A stretch of DNA of 64,000 nucleotides from Pseudomonas fluorescens (GTDB taxonomy: Bacteria > Pseudomonadota > Gammaproteobacteria > Pseudomonadales > Pseudomonadaceae), in the NCBI RefSeq assembly GCF_001648775.1, contig NZ_LVEJ01000033.1, forward strand, positions 50,917 through 114,916, read 5' to 3'. Positions 19,804-28,626 of this stretch are shown one piece after another. The translations under genes and the position numbers were made by a program. Positions within the stretch are counted from its first letter, which is position 1. Every line of letters starts with the position of its first letter. The notes below the pieces were generated by a model, which saw nothing but the letters and a program-made list of their open reading frames with translations, was not told where the DNA came from and ran no database searches.

Positions 19804-20463
19804 TTAGTCCGTGCCGTACTTCGGCGAGCGCGGGCCGTACAGCAGGCCTGCCGGGTGCCCGGCCGAGAGCAGACGATTGCTCGCCACACCGGCAATCGGG
19901 TAGCCGGCGTCGGTCGAGCTGTTGATGATCTGCTTCACCGCCGCGGTGATCAGCATGCCGATCAACCCACCGGCGTTGCCGTTGTTGCCTTCCTCGCTCG
20001 ATGCCCGCGCCGCACCGGTCCACAGCGTCGTACCGCTTTTCAGGTCAACCAGTTTCGCCGTCGCAGTGACCGCAGTTTCGCTGCTGATCACCATGTAACG
20101 CGTGCCGTACTCGCTCACGGTGATGTACAGCGCCGCGTCCGCACCGAAGATGTCCTTCAGTTTGCTCGGCGGTGCCTGATGAATATCGTCCGGGGTGGTC
20201 AGGCCGTTCTGGCGGAACGTCTCGTCCACCAGCGCGATCGGCAGCACGTAGTAACCGGCCTCGGCCAGCGGGAACGTCACCTGCGACAACAGGCTGTACG
20301 ACGCCTTCACATCCGGCGAGGTGTTCAACGGCGGCAGTACCAGAATGGTCTTCGGCCGCGCTTGTTTGTACGCCGAATAATCCACGGTCTTGGGCGCGAC
20401 GCAGCCACCCAGCACGGTCAGGGCCAGACCGGCGGCGAACAGCTTCAAGGTACGCGCAATCAT
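19804..20463 (-). CDS. DUF799 lipoprotein (GNA1162-like)
   Basis: A 219-residue lipoprotein. The signal peptide ends in a lipobox, TVLGGC (Cys21). The mature protein begins with a TolB-N-like fold segment (KTILVLPPLNTSPDVKASYS) and contains ADAALYITVSEYGTRYMV, as in the DUF799/GNA1162 family of Neisseria and other proteobacteria. A C-terminal Gly-rich segment (GGLIGMLITAAVKQII) may be amphipathic. It is the third gene of a lipoprotein operon with a CsgG-like protein and a DUF4810 protein and overlaps the latter by 4 bp. The family is thought to work at the outer-membrane inner face, but its role is not established. Confidence 0.85.
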   Translation of the reverse strand: MIARTLKLFAAGLALTVLGGCVAPKTVDYSAYKQARPKTILVLPPLNTSPDVKASYSLLSQVTFPLAEAGYYVLPIALVDETFRQNGLTTPDDIHQAPPSKLKDIFGADAALYITVSEYGTRYMVISSETAVTATAKLVDLKSGTTLWTGAARASSEEGNNGNAGGLIGMLITAAVKQIINSSTDAGYPIAGVASNRLLSAGHPAGLLYGPRSPKYGTD

Positions 20464-20831
20464 TTCGCGCCTCCGGTCTTGGCGTTTTTAAGCAGAAAGT
20501 CCATGTACGTGCCGGACTCGGGGAACAGGGTTTTCTCGGTGTTGAACTGCTGCACCATCTGATCGTCCTTGCCCATGCTCAGATAGAGCAGGCCAAGGTG
20601 CGCGTGGTAGCCCGGCGGCACAGCCTTGCCGGTGGAACGGATTTTCTGCAGGTCACGTTCCAGCGCTTCAGCCTGAGCTTCTTTTGGCTCTTCGCCTTTG
20701 AAGTATTCGTACACCTGCGGTTCGTAGCCTTCCCACTGATACAGGGTTTGCGGACCGGAGGCACAACCGGCCAGCAAGGCGCTGGCGGCCAGCGTCAGCG
20801 CCATTAGCGCGCGCGACAAAGTCAGATTCAT
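20460..20831 (-). CDS. DUF4810 lipoprotein
   Basis: A 123-residue lipoprotein. The start at 20831 gives a clean signal peptide with lipobox SALLAGC; an in-frame upstream extension to 20882 has no such signal. The mature part has TLYQWEGYEPQVYEYFKG and a short TPR-like helical stretch (HAHLGLLYLSMGKDDQMVQQ), typical of DUF4810. It lies between the CsgG-like and DUF799 lipoprotein genes, 28 bp after the first and overlapping the second, an arrangement conserved in many gammaproteobacteria, so the three probably form one complex. Confidence 0.85.
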   Translation of the reverse strand: MNLTLSRALMALTLAASALLAGCASGPQTLYQWEGYEPQVYEYFKGEEPKEAQAEALERDLQKIRSTGKAVPPGYHAHLGLLYLSMGKDDQMVQQFNTEKTLFPESGTYMDFLLKNAKTGGAK

Positions 20832-20859
20832 GGATGTTGCTCCTTGCAATGGGCGTCGA

Positions 20860-21546
20860 TCAGTTGCCCGGTTTCCAGGCACCGGCGTTCATGCCATCGA
20901 CCAGACGATTGATCGCCTCGCGCATGGCCAGATCCAGTACTTTGCCGTTGAGGGTCGAGTCGTAGGCAGCGGTGCCGCCAAAGCCGATGATTTCGCGGTT
21001 GGACAAGGCGTATTCGCCGGCGCCCTGGGTCGAATAGACCACTTCGGAGGTGCTGATGTTGACGATGTTCAGGTTGACCTTGGCGTAGGCCACCTGGGTC
21101 TTGCCACGGCCGAGAATGCCGAACAACTGGTGATCGCCAGTCTCTTTGCGGCCGAACTCGGTGACGTCACCAGTGACCACATAATCAGCACCTTTCAGAC
21201 GCTGGGCCTGGCCCTTGATCGCGGCTTCCTGCTGAATTTCGCCCATGTTGTCGCGATCCAGCACGCTGAAGCGGTTGGTTTGCTGCAAGTGGGTGATGAG
21301 GATGGTCTTGGCCTGGCCGCCGAGACGGTCGACGCCATCGGAGAAGATCCCGCGCATGTAGCTCGAACGGTTGTCGAACTTGCCCACGGCCATGGGTACA
21401 CGAACGCCGGTCCAGACTTGAGTGGCGCTTTCCACCTTGGCCACCGGCAGTGCGCGGGAGCTTTCGGTGGCGCAACCGGCGAGCGTGCCGGCAATCGTGC
21501 CGAGCACGGCAATCGCCACGCCGGAAACCAGCATCCGGGAGATCAT
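20860..21546 (-). CDS. CsgG-family lipoprotein
   Basis: A 228-residue protein with a lipobox signal peptide (TIAGTLAGC). It contains the CsgG-type core: MAVGKFDNRSSYMRG, LITHLQQTNRFSVLDRDNM, GADYVVTGDVTEFG and a VNLNIVNISTSEVVYS strand. In curli secretion CsgG forms the outer-membrane pore, but there are no curli genes here; this smaller CsgG-like branch occurs with DUF4810 and DUF799. The start at 21546 follows AAGGAATACTC and gives the proper signal sequence; the open frame continues upstream to 21624 without one. It is the first gene of the three-lipoprotein operon. Confidence 0.87.
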   Translation of the reverse strand: MISRMLVSGVAIAVLGTIAGTLAGCATESSRALPVAKVESATQVWTGVRVPMAVGKFDNRSSYMRGIFSDGVDRLGGQAKTILITHLQQTNRFSVLDRDNMGEIQQEAAIKGQAQRLKGADYVVTGDVTEFGRKETGDHQLFGILGRGKTQVAYAKVNLNIVNISTSEVVYSTQGAGEYALSNREIIGFGGTAAYDSTLNGKVLDLAMREAINRLVDGMNAGAWKPGN

Positions 21547-21700
21547 TCTCACTGAGTATTCCTTTTGAAAAACGGGGATGTCCCACCACGGCAATGCGCG
21601 GCGGGAGTTGAAAAGGGGCGGCATTATGACAAAGTGCCATCATTCGCGACAGACTTTTTTGACGCCAATGAATTGGCTGCCTTGGCTTTACGCAAACCCA

Positions 21701-21793
21701 CTGTGGGAGCGAGCTTGCTCGCGAAAGCGTTTCGTCATTCAACGAATATTTGGCTCAAGCACCGCCTTCGCGAGCAAGCTCGCTCCCACAGGG
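21701..21793. repeat. REP palindrome pair
   Basis: CTGTGGGAGCGAGCTTGC and the inverted copy (about 21767-21793) flank a 40-bp spacer between dnaE2 and the CsgG-like gene. Both genes are on the minus strand, so the pair lies at the end of the mutagenesis cassette transcript. Confidence 0.9.
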
Positions 21794-21835
21794 TTTTGTG
21801 TCTGACTTGGTTTTGTGTTTGGCTTGGGAAAGGGA

Positions 21836-24800
21836 TCAGTGGAAATCGCGGCTCTGTACGCGGATGCCATTGAGCAACGGGCTGAGGTCGCTCAGACGCC
21901 CGGCGATCAGGTGGCGCACTTCGCCTTCGCGCTCCCAGCGGCCATCGACCTTGAGCAATTGCGAGCCGACCAGCACCTGCCGCTGACGCTCGGCCAGATC
22001 GCGCCAGACCACCACGTTGACGTTGCCGAACTCGTCTTCCAGGGTCACAAAGGTCACACCGCTGGCAGTGCCCGGTCGTTGCCGTCCGGTGACCAACCCG
22101 GCAACGCTCACCGGCCGGCCGTGCTCGACGTCGAGCAATTCCTGCGAGCTGCGACAGCGCCGCGCCTTCAGCTCACCGCGCAACAACGCCAGCGGATGCG
22201 GGCCCAACGTGGTGCCAATCGTGGTGTAGTCCGCGTGCAGATCCTCCCCGACACTCGGTTTGGGCAGCACCACGTCCGGCTCTTCCTGACTGGGCAACCC
22301 GGCAAACAGCCCCAGTTGTTTCTGCACCCCGGCGACCTCCCAGCGCGCCCGATGCCGATGCCCGGCCAAACCGCGCAATGCTCCAGAATCAGCCAGCAAC
22401 GCCTGTGCCCGACTGTCGAGCGCGGCGCGTTCGCCCAGATCGGCAACATCGGCAAACGCCCCGCGCGCCCGCGCCGCCTCGATGCGCCGGGCATCGTCCT
22501 CGCGAAAGCCCTTGATCATGCGCAGGCCCATGCGAATCGCCGGTTGCGCCGCCGTGGTGGTTTCCAGGCTGCAATCCCAGTCACTGGCGCGCACGTCGAC
22601 CGGGCGGATCTGCAACTGATGTCGACGTGCGTCCTGGAGAATCTGGTCCGGGCTGTAGAAACCCATTGGCCAGCTGTTGATCAGCGCACAGGCGAACGCC
22701 GCCGGTTCGTGGCACTTGAGCCAGCAACTGGCGTAGGTCAGCAAGGCGAAACTGGCGGCGTGGGATTCGGGAAAACCGTAGCTGCCGAAACCTTTGATCT
22801 GCTCGAAAATCTGCGCGGCGAACTCCGGCGTGTAGCCGTTTTTCTTCATGCCGGCGGCGAGGCGTTCCTTGTGCGGCTCCAGCCCGCCATGGCGTTTCCA
22901 CGCGGCCATCGAGCGGCGCAATTGGTCGGCCTCGCCGGGGCTGTAGTCGGCGGCGACAATGGCGATCTGCATCACCTGTTCCTGAAACAGCGGCACGCCG
23001 AGGGTACGTTTGAGCACCACTTCCAGCTCCGGCGACGGATAGGTTTCTTTTTCTTCTTTATTCCGCCGGCGCAGGTACGGATGGACCATCCCGCCCTGAA
23101 TCGGCCCCGGCCGGACAATCGCCACCTCAATCACCAGGTCATAGAACTTCGCCGGTTTCAGGCGTGGCAGCATCGACATCTGAGCACGGGACTCGATCTG
23201 GAACACGCCGATGGTGTCGGCGCGACTGATCATGTCGTAGGTCGGTTTGTCTTCAGCCGGAATCGTCGCAAGACTCAGATCGAGATTGCGATGACGGCGC
23301 AGCAAATCGAAGCAACGGCGAATTGCGCTGAGCATGCCGAGGGCGAGGATATCCACCTTGAGCAGGCCGACCGCGTCGAGGTCGTCCTTGTCCCACTGGA
23401 TGATCGTGCGCTCGGCCATGGCGGCGTTCTCGACCGGCACCAGCGTGTCCAGCGGCTGCTCGGAAATCACGAAGCCACCGGGGTGTTGCGACAGGTGCCG
23501 GGGGAAACCGATCAGTTGCCCGGTCAGACTCAGCACCCGCCGCAACACCGGACTTTCCGGGTCGAAGCCGCCCTCGAGCAGACGCTCGACCGGCGGCGTT
23601 TCATCGCTCCAGTGGCCGCAGCAATCAGCCAATGCGTTGATCTGATCCGGCGGCAGGCCCAAGGCCTTGGCCACGTCGCGCACCGCACCGGCAGCGTGGT
23701 AGGTGCTGACCACCGCGGTCAGCGCCGCCCGACCACGACCGTAACGACGAAACACGTATTGCAGGACTTCTTCGCGGCGTTCGTGTTCGAAGTCGACATC
23801 GATGTCCGGCGGCTCGTTGCGCTCCTTGGACATGAAGCGTTCGAACAGCAGCGTGGTGCGATCCGGGTCGATTTCGGTGATGCCCAAGGCAAAACACACC
23901 GCCGAGTTGGCCGCCGAACCACGGCCCTGACACAGAATCTGCTGGTCACGGGCGAAGCGCACCACGTCATGCACGGTGAGGAAGTAGCTTTCGTAGCCGA
24001 GTTCGGCGATCAGTTGCAGTTCATCGTCGATCTGCTTGAGCACTTTCGCTTGCGGGCCTTTGGGCCAACGCCAGGCGATGCCTTCTTCGGTCAGATGACG
24101 CAACCAGGAACTAGCGCTGTGCCCCTCCGGCACCAGTTCTTTGGGGTATTGATAACGCAACTCGCCCAGATCAAACGTACAGCGTCGGGCCAGACTCACC
24201 GACTCATCCAGCAAGGCCTGCGGATACAACTCGCGCAACACCTCGACGCTGCGCAAATGCCGCTCGCCATTGGGGTGCAAACGCAGCCCGGCTTCGGCCA
24301 CCGGCACGTGATGGCGGATCGCGGTCATGGTGTCCTGCAAGGCGCGCCGGCCACGGGCATGCATGTGCACATCACCGCTGGCCACCGCCGGAATCTGCAA
24401 CTCGGCGGCCAGCCCCAACAACGCCGCCAGCCGCTGCTGATCGTCCTGGCCGCGATGCAACTGCACCGCCAGCCACAGGCGTTCGCCGAAGGTCTGCCGC
24501 AGCCAACGGCCCTCTTCCACCTGATCAAGCGAGTCCGGCACCCACAACACCAGCAATCCCGGCAGCGCTTCGTCGAAGTCCTCGCGCAGCACCTGATACT
24601 GACCTTTTTGCGTGCGCCGCCGCGCGCGGGTGATCAAGCCGCACAGCGCCTGATAGCCCGCCAGATTCTCCACCAGCAACAGCAGCTTCGGGCCGTTTTC
24701 GACACGGATTTCGCTGCCGATGATCAGCGGCAGCTCAACCGATTTCGCTGCCTGCCAGGCGCGGACGATCCCGGCCAGCGTGCATTCATCGGTGATCGCC

Positions 24801-24913
24801 AATGCCTGATAGCCGTGCTTTTTCGCGCGCTGGAACAGCTCCAGCGCACTGGACGCACCGCGCTGGAAACTGAAGTTCGACAAGCAGTGCAGTTCGGCAT
24901 AGCCATCGTTCAT
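21836..24913 (-). CDS. dnaE2: Error-prone DNA polymerase DnaE2 (ImuC)
   Basis: A 1025-residue C-family polymerase subunit. The N-terminal PHP domain starts YAELHCLSNFSF; the palm catalytic region is seen in NEPPDIDVDFEHERREEV, and the C-terminal OB-fold is present (VAGLVTGRQRPGTASGVTFVTLEDE). Compared with DnaE1 (about 1160-1175 residues) it is shorter, as expected for DnaE2. It performs damage-tolerant, mutagenic synthesis together with ImuA and ImuB and the beta clamp. The ATG at 24913 overlaps the imuB stop (ATGA); a GTG at 24934 inside imuB is a less likely start. It is the last gene of the lexA2-imuA-imuB-dnaE2 operon. Confidence 0.95.
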   Translation of the reverse strand: MNDGYAELHCLSNFSFQRGASSALELFQRAKKHGYQALAITDECTLAGIVRAWQAAKSVELPLIIGSEIRVENGPKLLLLVENLAGYQALCGLITRARRRTQKGQYQVLREDFDEALPGLLVLWVPDSLDQVEEGRWLRQTFGERLWLAVQLHRGQDDQQRLAALLGLAAELQIPAVASGDVHMHARGRRALQDTMTAIRHHVPVAEAGLRLHPNGERHLRSVEVLRELYPQALLDESVSLARRCTFDLGELRYQYPKELVPEGHSASSWLRHLTEEGIAWRWPKGPQAKVLKQIDDELQLIAELGYESYFLTVHDVVRFARDQQILCQGRGSAANSAVCFALGITEIDPDRTTLLFERFMSKERNEPPDIDVDFEHERREEVLQYVFRRYGRGRAALTAVVSTYHAAGAVRDVAKALGLPPDQINALADCCGHWSDETPPVERLLEGGFDPESPVLRRVLSLTGQLIGFPRHLSQHPGGFVISEQPLDTLVPVENAAMAERTIIQWDKDDLDAVGLLKVDILALGMLSAIRRCFDLLRRHRNLDLSLATIPAEDKPTYDMISRADTIGVFQIESRAQMSMLPRLKPAKFYDLVIEVAIVRPGPIQGGMVHPYLRRRNKEEKETYPSPELEVVLKRTLGVPLFQEQVMQIAIVAADYSPGEADQLRRSMAAWKRHGGLEPHKERLAAGMKKNGYTPEFAAQIFEQIKGFGSYGFPESHAASFALLTYASCWLKCHEPAAFACALINSWPMGFYSPDQILQDARRHQLQIRPVDVRASDWDCSLETTTAAQPAIRMGLRMIKGFREDDARRIEAARARGAFADVADLGERAALDSRAQALLADSGALRGLAGHRHRARWEVAGVQKQLGLFAGLPSQEEPDVVLPKPSVGEDLHADYTTIGTTLGPHPLALLRGELKARRCRSSQELLDVEHGRPVSVAGLVTGRQRPGTASGVTFVTLEDEFGNVNVVVWRDLAERQRQVLVGSQLLKVDGRWEREGEVRHLIAGRLSDLSPLLNGIRVQSRDFH

Positions 24914-26325
24914 GCAAACCAGCCCTGCAGCCACAACGGACCGCCCTCACCCACCGCGCGATAAGCCCAGCCTTGTTGGCCGGCGCGGTTCTGGATCAGG
25001 TAATAATCGCGGCGCACATCGTCACCGTCCCACCAGCCCGATTCGATGCGCTCCGGGCCCATGAGAATCCGCGCCGAACCTTCCACCACGCTTTGCGGCT
25101 CGCCGAGCAGCCAGCCCGGACGCTGCACGCTCGGCAACCCGCTGCAGCGTTGTTTATCCACGCCGTGCTGCCACGCGCACTCCGGACGATGATCAGCCTG
25201 AAAGCGCAGCCCTTGCACGGCGTCATCGCCCAAGCGTGCACGCAAGCGTTCGCGCAATTGCTCCCACGGCAAGGTCTGTTGCGGACGGTCATCGAACAAT
25301 TCCTGAAACTGCGGGACGAAACTCGGCAGATCCTCAGCACGCAGACGAAAGCCGCGCACGGGCGCCTCGACCTGCACTTGCTCCAGGCGTCCACGCGCCA
25401 GTTCGAAGAGCATCGCCGGATCACGTTCGGCGCTGAGCAGGCCGACCTTGATCACACTGTCCGGCAACCCGGCGTGTTCCAGATGCAGGTCGAAACGCTG
25501 TACGCCGCTGTCACGCCCGCAGAGGAACGCCGACAGATCGCCGGTCAAACGCCGTAACGGGAACAATAGTGCCTGATGCGATTGCACGTCGAAATTCAGC
25601 TCGATGCGTACATCAAAACGATCCGGCGGCAAGTAAAACTCAAGCGCCAACGGCCGCGCACCGAACAGGGTGTCGAGGTGTTTGAGCATCTGCGCCTCGA
25701 AACGCCGGGCCAGCGCCTGACGCGGCAGGCTCTGCACCTGACTGAGGTTACGCAGGCCCATGCGCGACAACGCTGTGGCCACTGCCGGTTCCAGACCGAC
25801 GCGGTCGACGGGCAACTGGCCGAGGTGATGCTGCAAGGCCTCGCCGTCCGGCACCACCAAGCCGTCATAGGCGTTGGCCAGCACCCGCGCCGCCACCGGA
25901 TTCGGTGCGGCAACGATGCGATGGCGAAAACCCAGCTCGGTCAGTTCCTTGCGCAGGCGTGCTTCGAACTGCGCCCAGGAACCAAACAGCCCAAGGCTGG
26001 ACTCGATCTCGAACACTACGGCGCGCGGGTAATGCACGCTGACTTGCGCGCTGAAACGGTAGGCCCACGCGGCAAGAAACTGCTGCCAGTGTTCGACCTC
26101 GGCAGCCTCGTAATCAGCGGTGGCGAAACCTTTGCTCATCGCCTGCGCAGCGGTCATCGACTGGCCGGGACGCAAACCGAGTTTGCGCGCCGCCGGGTTG
26201 ACCGCTTGCAGCACACGGCGCTGGGCCGGGCCGTTGAGCAGCACCAATGGCTCATCGGGATCGGGACGCTGACGCAGCACGGCGTCGAGGGCCAATTGCG
26301 GAAACAGAATACACACCCAGCGCAT
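24910..26325 (-). CDS. imuB: ImuB, catalytically inactive Y-family polymerase-like protein
   Basis: A 471-residue Y-family relative. The N-terminus MRWVCILFPQLALDAV lacks the DMDCF-like acidic motif of active Y-family polymerases, as expected for ImuB, which serves as the hub binding the beta clamp, ImuA and DnaE2. The helix-hairpin-helix and little-finger regions follow (about 180-330), and the C-terminus has the RDYYLIQ-type motif and an aromatic end. The start at 26325 lies 7 bp after imuA; a longer open frame runs back into imuA without a suitable start. The stop overlaps dnaE2. Confidence 0.93.
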   Translation of the reverse strand: MRWVCILFPQLALDAVLRQRPDPDEPLVLLNGPAQRRVLQAVNPAARKLGLRPGQSMTAAQAMSKGFATADYEAAEVEHWQQFLAAWAYRFSAQVSVHYPRAVVFEIESSLGLFGSWAQFEARLRKELTELGFRHRIVAAPNPVAARVLANAYDGLVVPDGEALQHHLGQLPVDRVGLEPAVATALSRMGLRNLSQVQSLPRQALARRFEAQMLKHLDTLFGARPLALEFYLPPDRFDVRIELNFDVQSHQALLFPLRRLTGDLSAFLCGRDSGVQRFDLHLEHAGLPDSVIKVGLLSAERDPAMLFELARGRLEQVQVEAPVRGFRLRAEDLPSFVPQFQELFDDRPQQTLPWEQLRERLRARLGDDAVQGLRFQADHRPECAWQHGVDKQRCSGLPSVQRPGWLLGEPQSVVEGSARILMGPERIESGWWDGDDVRRDYYLIQNRAGQQGWAYRAVGEGGPLWLQGWFA

Positions 26326-26332
26326 GGCGACC

Positions 26333-26950
26333 TCAGTGCCCCACGGCAAAGGCAATCGGCGCCGCACGCGCGAGCCCGCCACGGCACTTGAGCACACGCA
26401 ACTGCGCAGGTTTGGCGTCGATGGCAATGCGCAGCGCCGCCGGTGATGGGTTGACCGCTTCGCTCAACGGCCGCCAGGCGAATGCCAGGGTCTGGCCGGT
26501 TTCCGCCGCCACCTGCAAGCGGCGCAACGCGCGGTCATCGGCCTTGTGCGGCCAGCACAGCACCGCGCCGCAACTGCCGGAGCGTAAACACTGTTCGGCC
26601 GCCCACAAGGCATCGCGCTCGCTGGCGTGGATCACCGACAACTGGCGCAGATCGACCCCGGCGTTTTCCCACGCCTGCGGGTACGGCACGAAGGGTGGCG
26701 CCACCAGCACAATGCGCTCGCCCGCGGCTGACAACCGCGCCAGCGTCGGCCAGACCAGTTGCAACTCGCCAACACCGGGGCCAGCCAAGAGGATTTCGCT
26801 CAACGCCGCTTCCGGCCAGCCACCGCTGGGCAATGCCGCGTCCAGCGCGGCGTGCCCGGTCGGTTGCGGACTGGCGGCGGGTGGCGCAGGCCGGCCCTTC
26901 CAGACCTGGCCGCCATTGAACAGCGTATCCAACGCAACGACGGCGCCCAT
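26333..26950 (-). CDS. imuA: ImuA, RecA-like mutagenesis cassette protein
   Basis: A 205-residue protein of the ImuA/SulA-like family, distantly RecA-like. Visible segments are LDAALPSGGWPEAALSEIL and LLAGPGVGELQLVWPTLARL, a degenerate ATPase core without a standard Walker A lysine. ImuA acts with ImuB and DnaE2 in SOS mutagenesis. Its start overlaps the lexA stop by one base (TGATG), and imuB follows after 7 bp, so expression is tied directly to LexA2 control. Confidence 0.9.
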   Translation of the reverse strand: MGAVVALDTLFNGGQVWKGRPAPPAASPQPTGHAALDAALPSGGWPEAALSEILLAGPGVGELQLVWPTLARLSAAGERIVLVAPPFVPYPQAWENAGVDLRQLSVIHASERDALWAAEQCLRSGSCGAVLCWPHKADDRALRRLQVAAETGQTLAFAWRPLSEAVNPSPAALRIAIDAKPAQLRVLKCRGGLARAAPIAFAVGH

Positions 26951-27567
26951 CAGCCTTGCCTCACCAGACCACAGAACACGCCTTCGATGGCCAGGTCCTG
27001 ATCGTCGCGCACGACAATCGGCCGATACGCCGGGTTGCGCGGCAACAGCCGCACTTCATCGCCGAGCCGTTCGAAGCGTTTGATGGTGACTTCACCGTCG
27101 AGCCGCGCCACGACGATCTGGCCGTTGAGCGCCTCGGGATTGCGCCGCACGCCGACCAGATCGCCGTCGAGAATGCCGTCTTCGATCATCGAATCGCCCT
27201 GCACCCGCAGCATGTAATCGGGCGTGCGCGAGAACAGCGCCGGGTCGAGCAGCAAGCGGCTATGGATGTCGGCATCGGCGCCAATCGGCGCACCGGCAGC
27301 GACACGGCCGAGCACAGGGATATCGAGCAGTTCCGGGCGTGGCGGTTGCCCGAGCAGGCGAATGCCGCGGGCCTGATGCGGGTTGACCTCGATAAACCCG
27401 GCTTCGGTGAGCGCGAGCACGTGCTTGCGCGCCACGCTGCGCGAGGCAAAACCAAAAGCCTCGCTGATTTCAGCGAGGCTTGGGGGCTGACCGTGTTCGG
27501 CGATGCGATCGCGGATAAACGTCAGGATGGCGGTACGGCGGGGAGTCAGATTGGTCATGGAGTACAT
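26950..27567 (-). CDS. lexA2: LexA2 SOS repressor
   Basis: A 205-residue LexA. The N-terminal winged helix contains PPSLAEISEAFGFASRSVARK; the self-cleavage site is the Ala-Gly bond in RVAAGAPIG; the catalytic Ser is in GDSMIEDG and the Lys in ARLDGEVTIKR. The ATG at 27567 is preferred because CAGGAG lies five bases before it; an ATG at 27558 is also in frame. As the first gene of the imuA-imuB-dnaE2 operon it is the second LexA known from fluorescent pseudomonads, which recognises GTAC-type boxes rather than the E. coli-type CTGT box, and it represses its own cassette until DNA damage. Confidence 0.93.
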   Translation of the reverse strand: MYSMTNLTPRRTAILTFIRDRIAEHGQPPSLAEISEAFGFASRSVARKHVLALTEAGFIEVNPHQARGIRLLGQPPRPELLDIPVLGRVAAGAPIGADADIHSRLLLDPALFSRTPDYMLRVQGDSMIEDGILDGDLVGVRRNPEALNGQIVVARLDGEVTIKRFERLGDEVRLLPRNPAYRPIVVRDDQDLAIEGVFCGLVRQG

Positions 27568-27576
27568 TTGTACTCC
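27559..27576. promoter_or_regulatory. LexA2-type operator overlapping the lexA2 start
   Basis: GGAGTACATTTGTACTCC is a perfect 18-bp palindrome apart from its central four bases. Its GTAC-N4-GTAC core matches the GTAC-N4-GTGC box reported for Pseudomonas putida LexA2. It covers the ribosome site and start codon of lexA2, an ideal place for autoregulation. Confidence 0.8.
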
Positions 27577-27605
27577 TGTAGGATTTTCCTGACAAGCGCC
27601 GCCAG

Positions 27606-28523
27606 TCAGCTCAAGCCGCGTTCGGCGAGAAATGCTGCGATGTAATCGATGAACGCAACGACCTTGGCCGTGGCCCGGCGATGACTCGGGTAGACCGCGA
27701 GAATGTGCGGGCCGAAGGTGTCCGGATCAATCTCGTAATCGGCCATGACCCGCACCAGTCGCCCGTCGGCGATGTACGGCGCGGCGCTCCATAGCGGCGT
27801 GTGCAGCAAACCGCGCCCGGCCAGAGCACTGGCCAGCAGCAAGTCGTAATTGTCACTGCGCAACAGCGGATTCGCCGGTTGCGCCAGGCTCAAACGCTGG
27901 CCGTCACGCTCGGCCCACCAGAATTCGCGGCTGAGCAACGGGTGCTGATAAAGCAGCCACTCATGCTGTTCAAGGGTTTGCGGATTGACCGGCAAGCCCT
28001 TGCGCGCGAGGTACTCGGGGCTGCCGCACAAGGCCAGGCGATTGCTGCCGACCACCCGCGCAATCAGGCCCGGCAAATCATCGTGGCCCTCACGCAACGC
28101 CAGGTCGTAGCCACTTTCCAGCAGATTGACGAAGGCATCGCACAGGTCCACTTGCAAACTGATCTGCGGGTATTGCTGCAAAAAGCCGTCACACACCTGA
28201 TCGAGAAACGCCCGCCCATACGCCAGCGGCGCGGTGATTTTCAGGCTGCCGCGCAAGCCGTGCTGCAACTGCTCGATTTCCTCGCTGGCCTCGTCCAGCC
28301 GCTGCAACACCAGCCGCGCGGTTTCCAGGTACACCCGGCCGATTTCGGTGAGCAGAATCCGCCGCGTGCTGCGCTCGAACAGCCGTGCGCCGAGCTCCGA
28401 TTCCAGGTGATTGACCGCTTTGGTCAGCGCCGACGGGGTCTTGCCCAACTGCTCGGCGGCGCGGCTGAAACTGCCCAGCTGCGCGGTGACCACGAACATT
28501 TTCAATGCACCCAACTTGTCCAT
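27606..28523 (-). CDS. LysR-family transcriptional regulator
   Basis: A 305-residue LysR regulator. The helix-turn-helix is in the first 60 residues (GSFSRAAEQLGKTPSALTKA), and the effector domain of the two-lobed periplasmic-binding type follows (about 90-300). The start at 28523 places the DNA-binding domain at the true N-terminus; the open frame extends upstream without support. It is divergent from the exported YtcJ-like amidohydrolase gene at 28627, so it probably controls that gene from the 100-bp shared promoter region. Its subgroup (single-target CrgA/DsdC-like regulators) often regulates an adjacent enzyme. Confidence 0.88.
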   Translation of the reverse strand: MDKLGALKMFVVTAQLGSFSRAAEQLGKTPSALTKAVNHLESELGARLFERSTRRILLTEIGRVYLETARLVLQRLDEASEEIEQLQHGLRGSLKITAPLAYGRAFLDQVCDGFLQQYPQISLQVDLCDAFVNLLESGYDLALREGHDDLPGLIARVVGSNRLALCGSPEYLARKGLPVNPQTLEQHEWLLYQHPLLSREFWWAERDGQRLSLAQPANPLLRSDNYDLLLASALAGRGLLHTPLWSAAPYIADGRLVRVMADYEIDPDTFGPHILAVYPSHRRATAKVVAFIDYIAAFLAERGLS

Positions 28524-28626
28524 GCTTTTTCCATTCAGGCAAAAACGTTTTTCGTGAGGGAGGCGTTCTGTCAGCCGCTGCCAGCCACTAATCTCGCCAT
28601 CAGACGCAATAACAAGGAAATCTTCA

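Noticed and set aside
24913..24934. GTG start for dnaE2 inside imuB
   Set aside because: ATGA overlap at 24913 with the imuB stop is the usual coupling and the N-terminal motif YAELHCLSNF begins just after it.
21815..24964. 1049-residue plus-strand open frame opposite dnaE2
   Set aside because: It is antisense to dnaE2, has low-complexity His/Gln/Arg-rich composition and no family motif; long antisense frames are common in high-GC genes.
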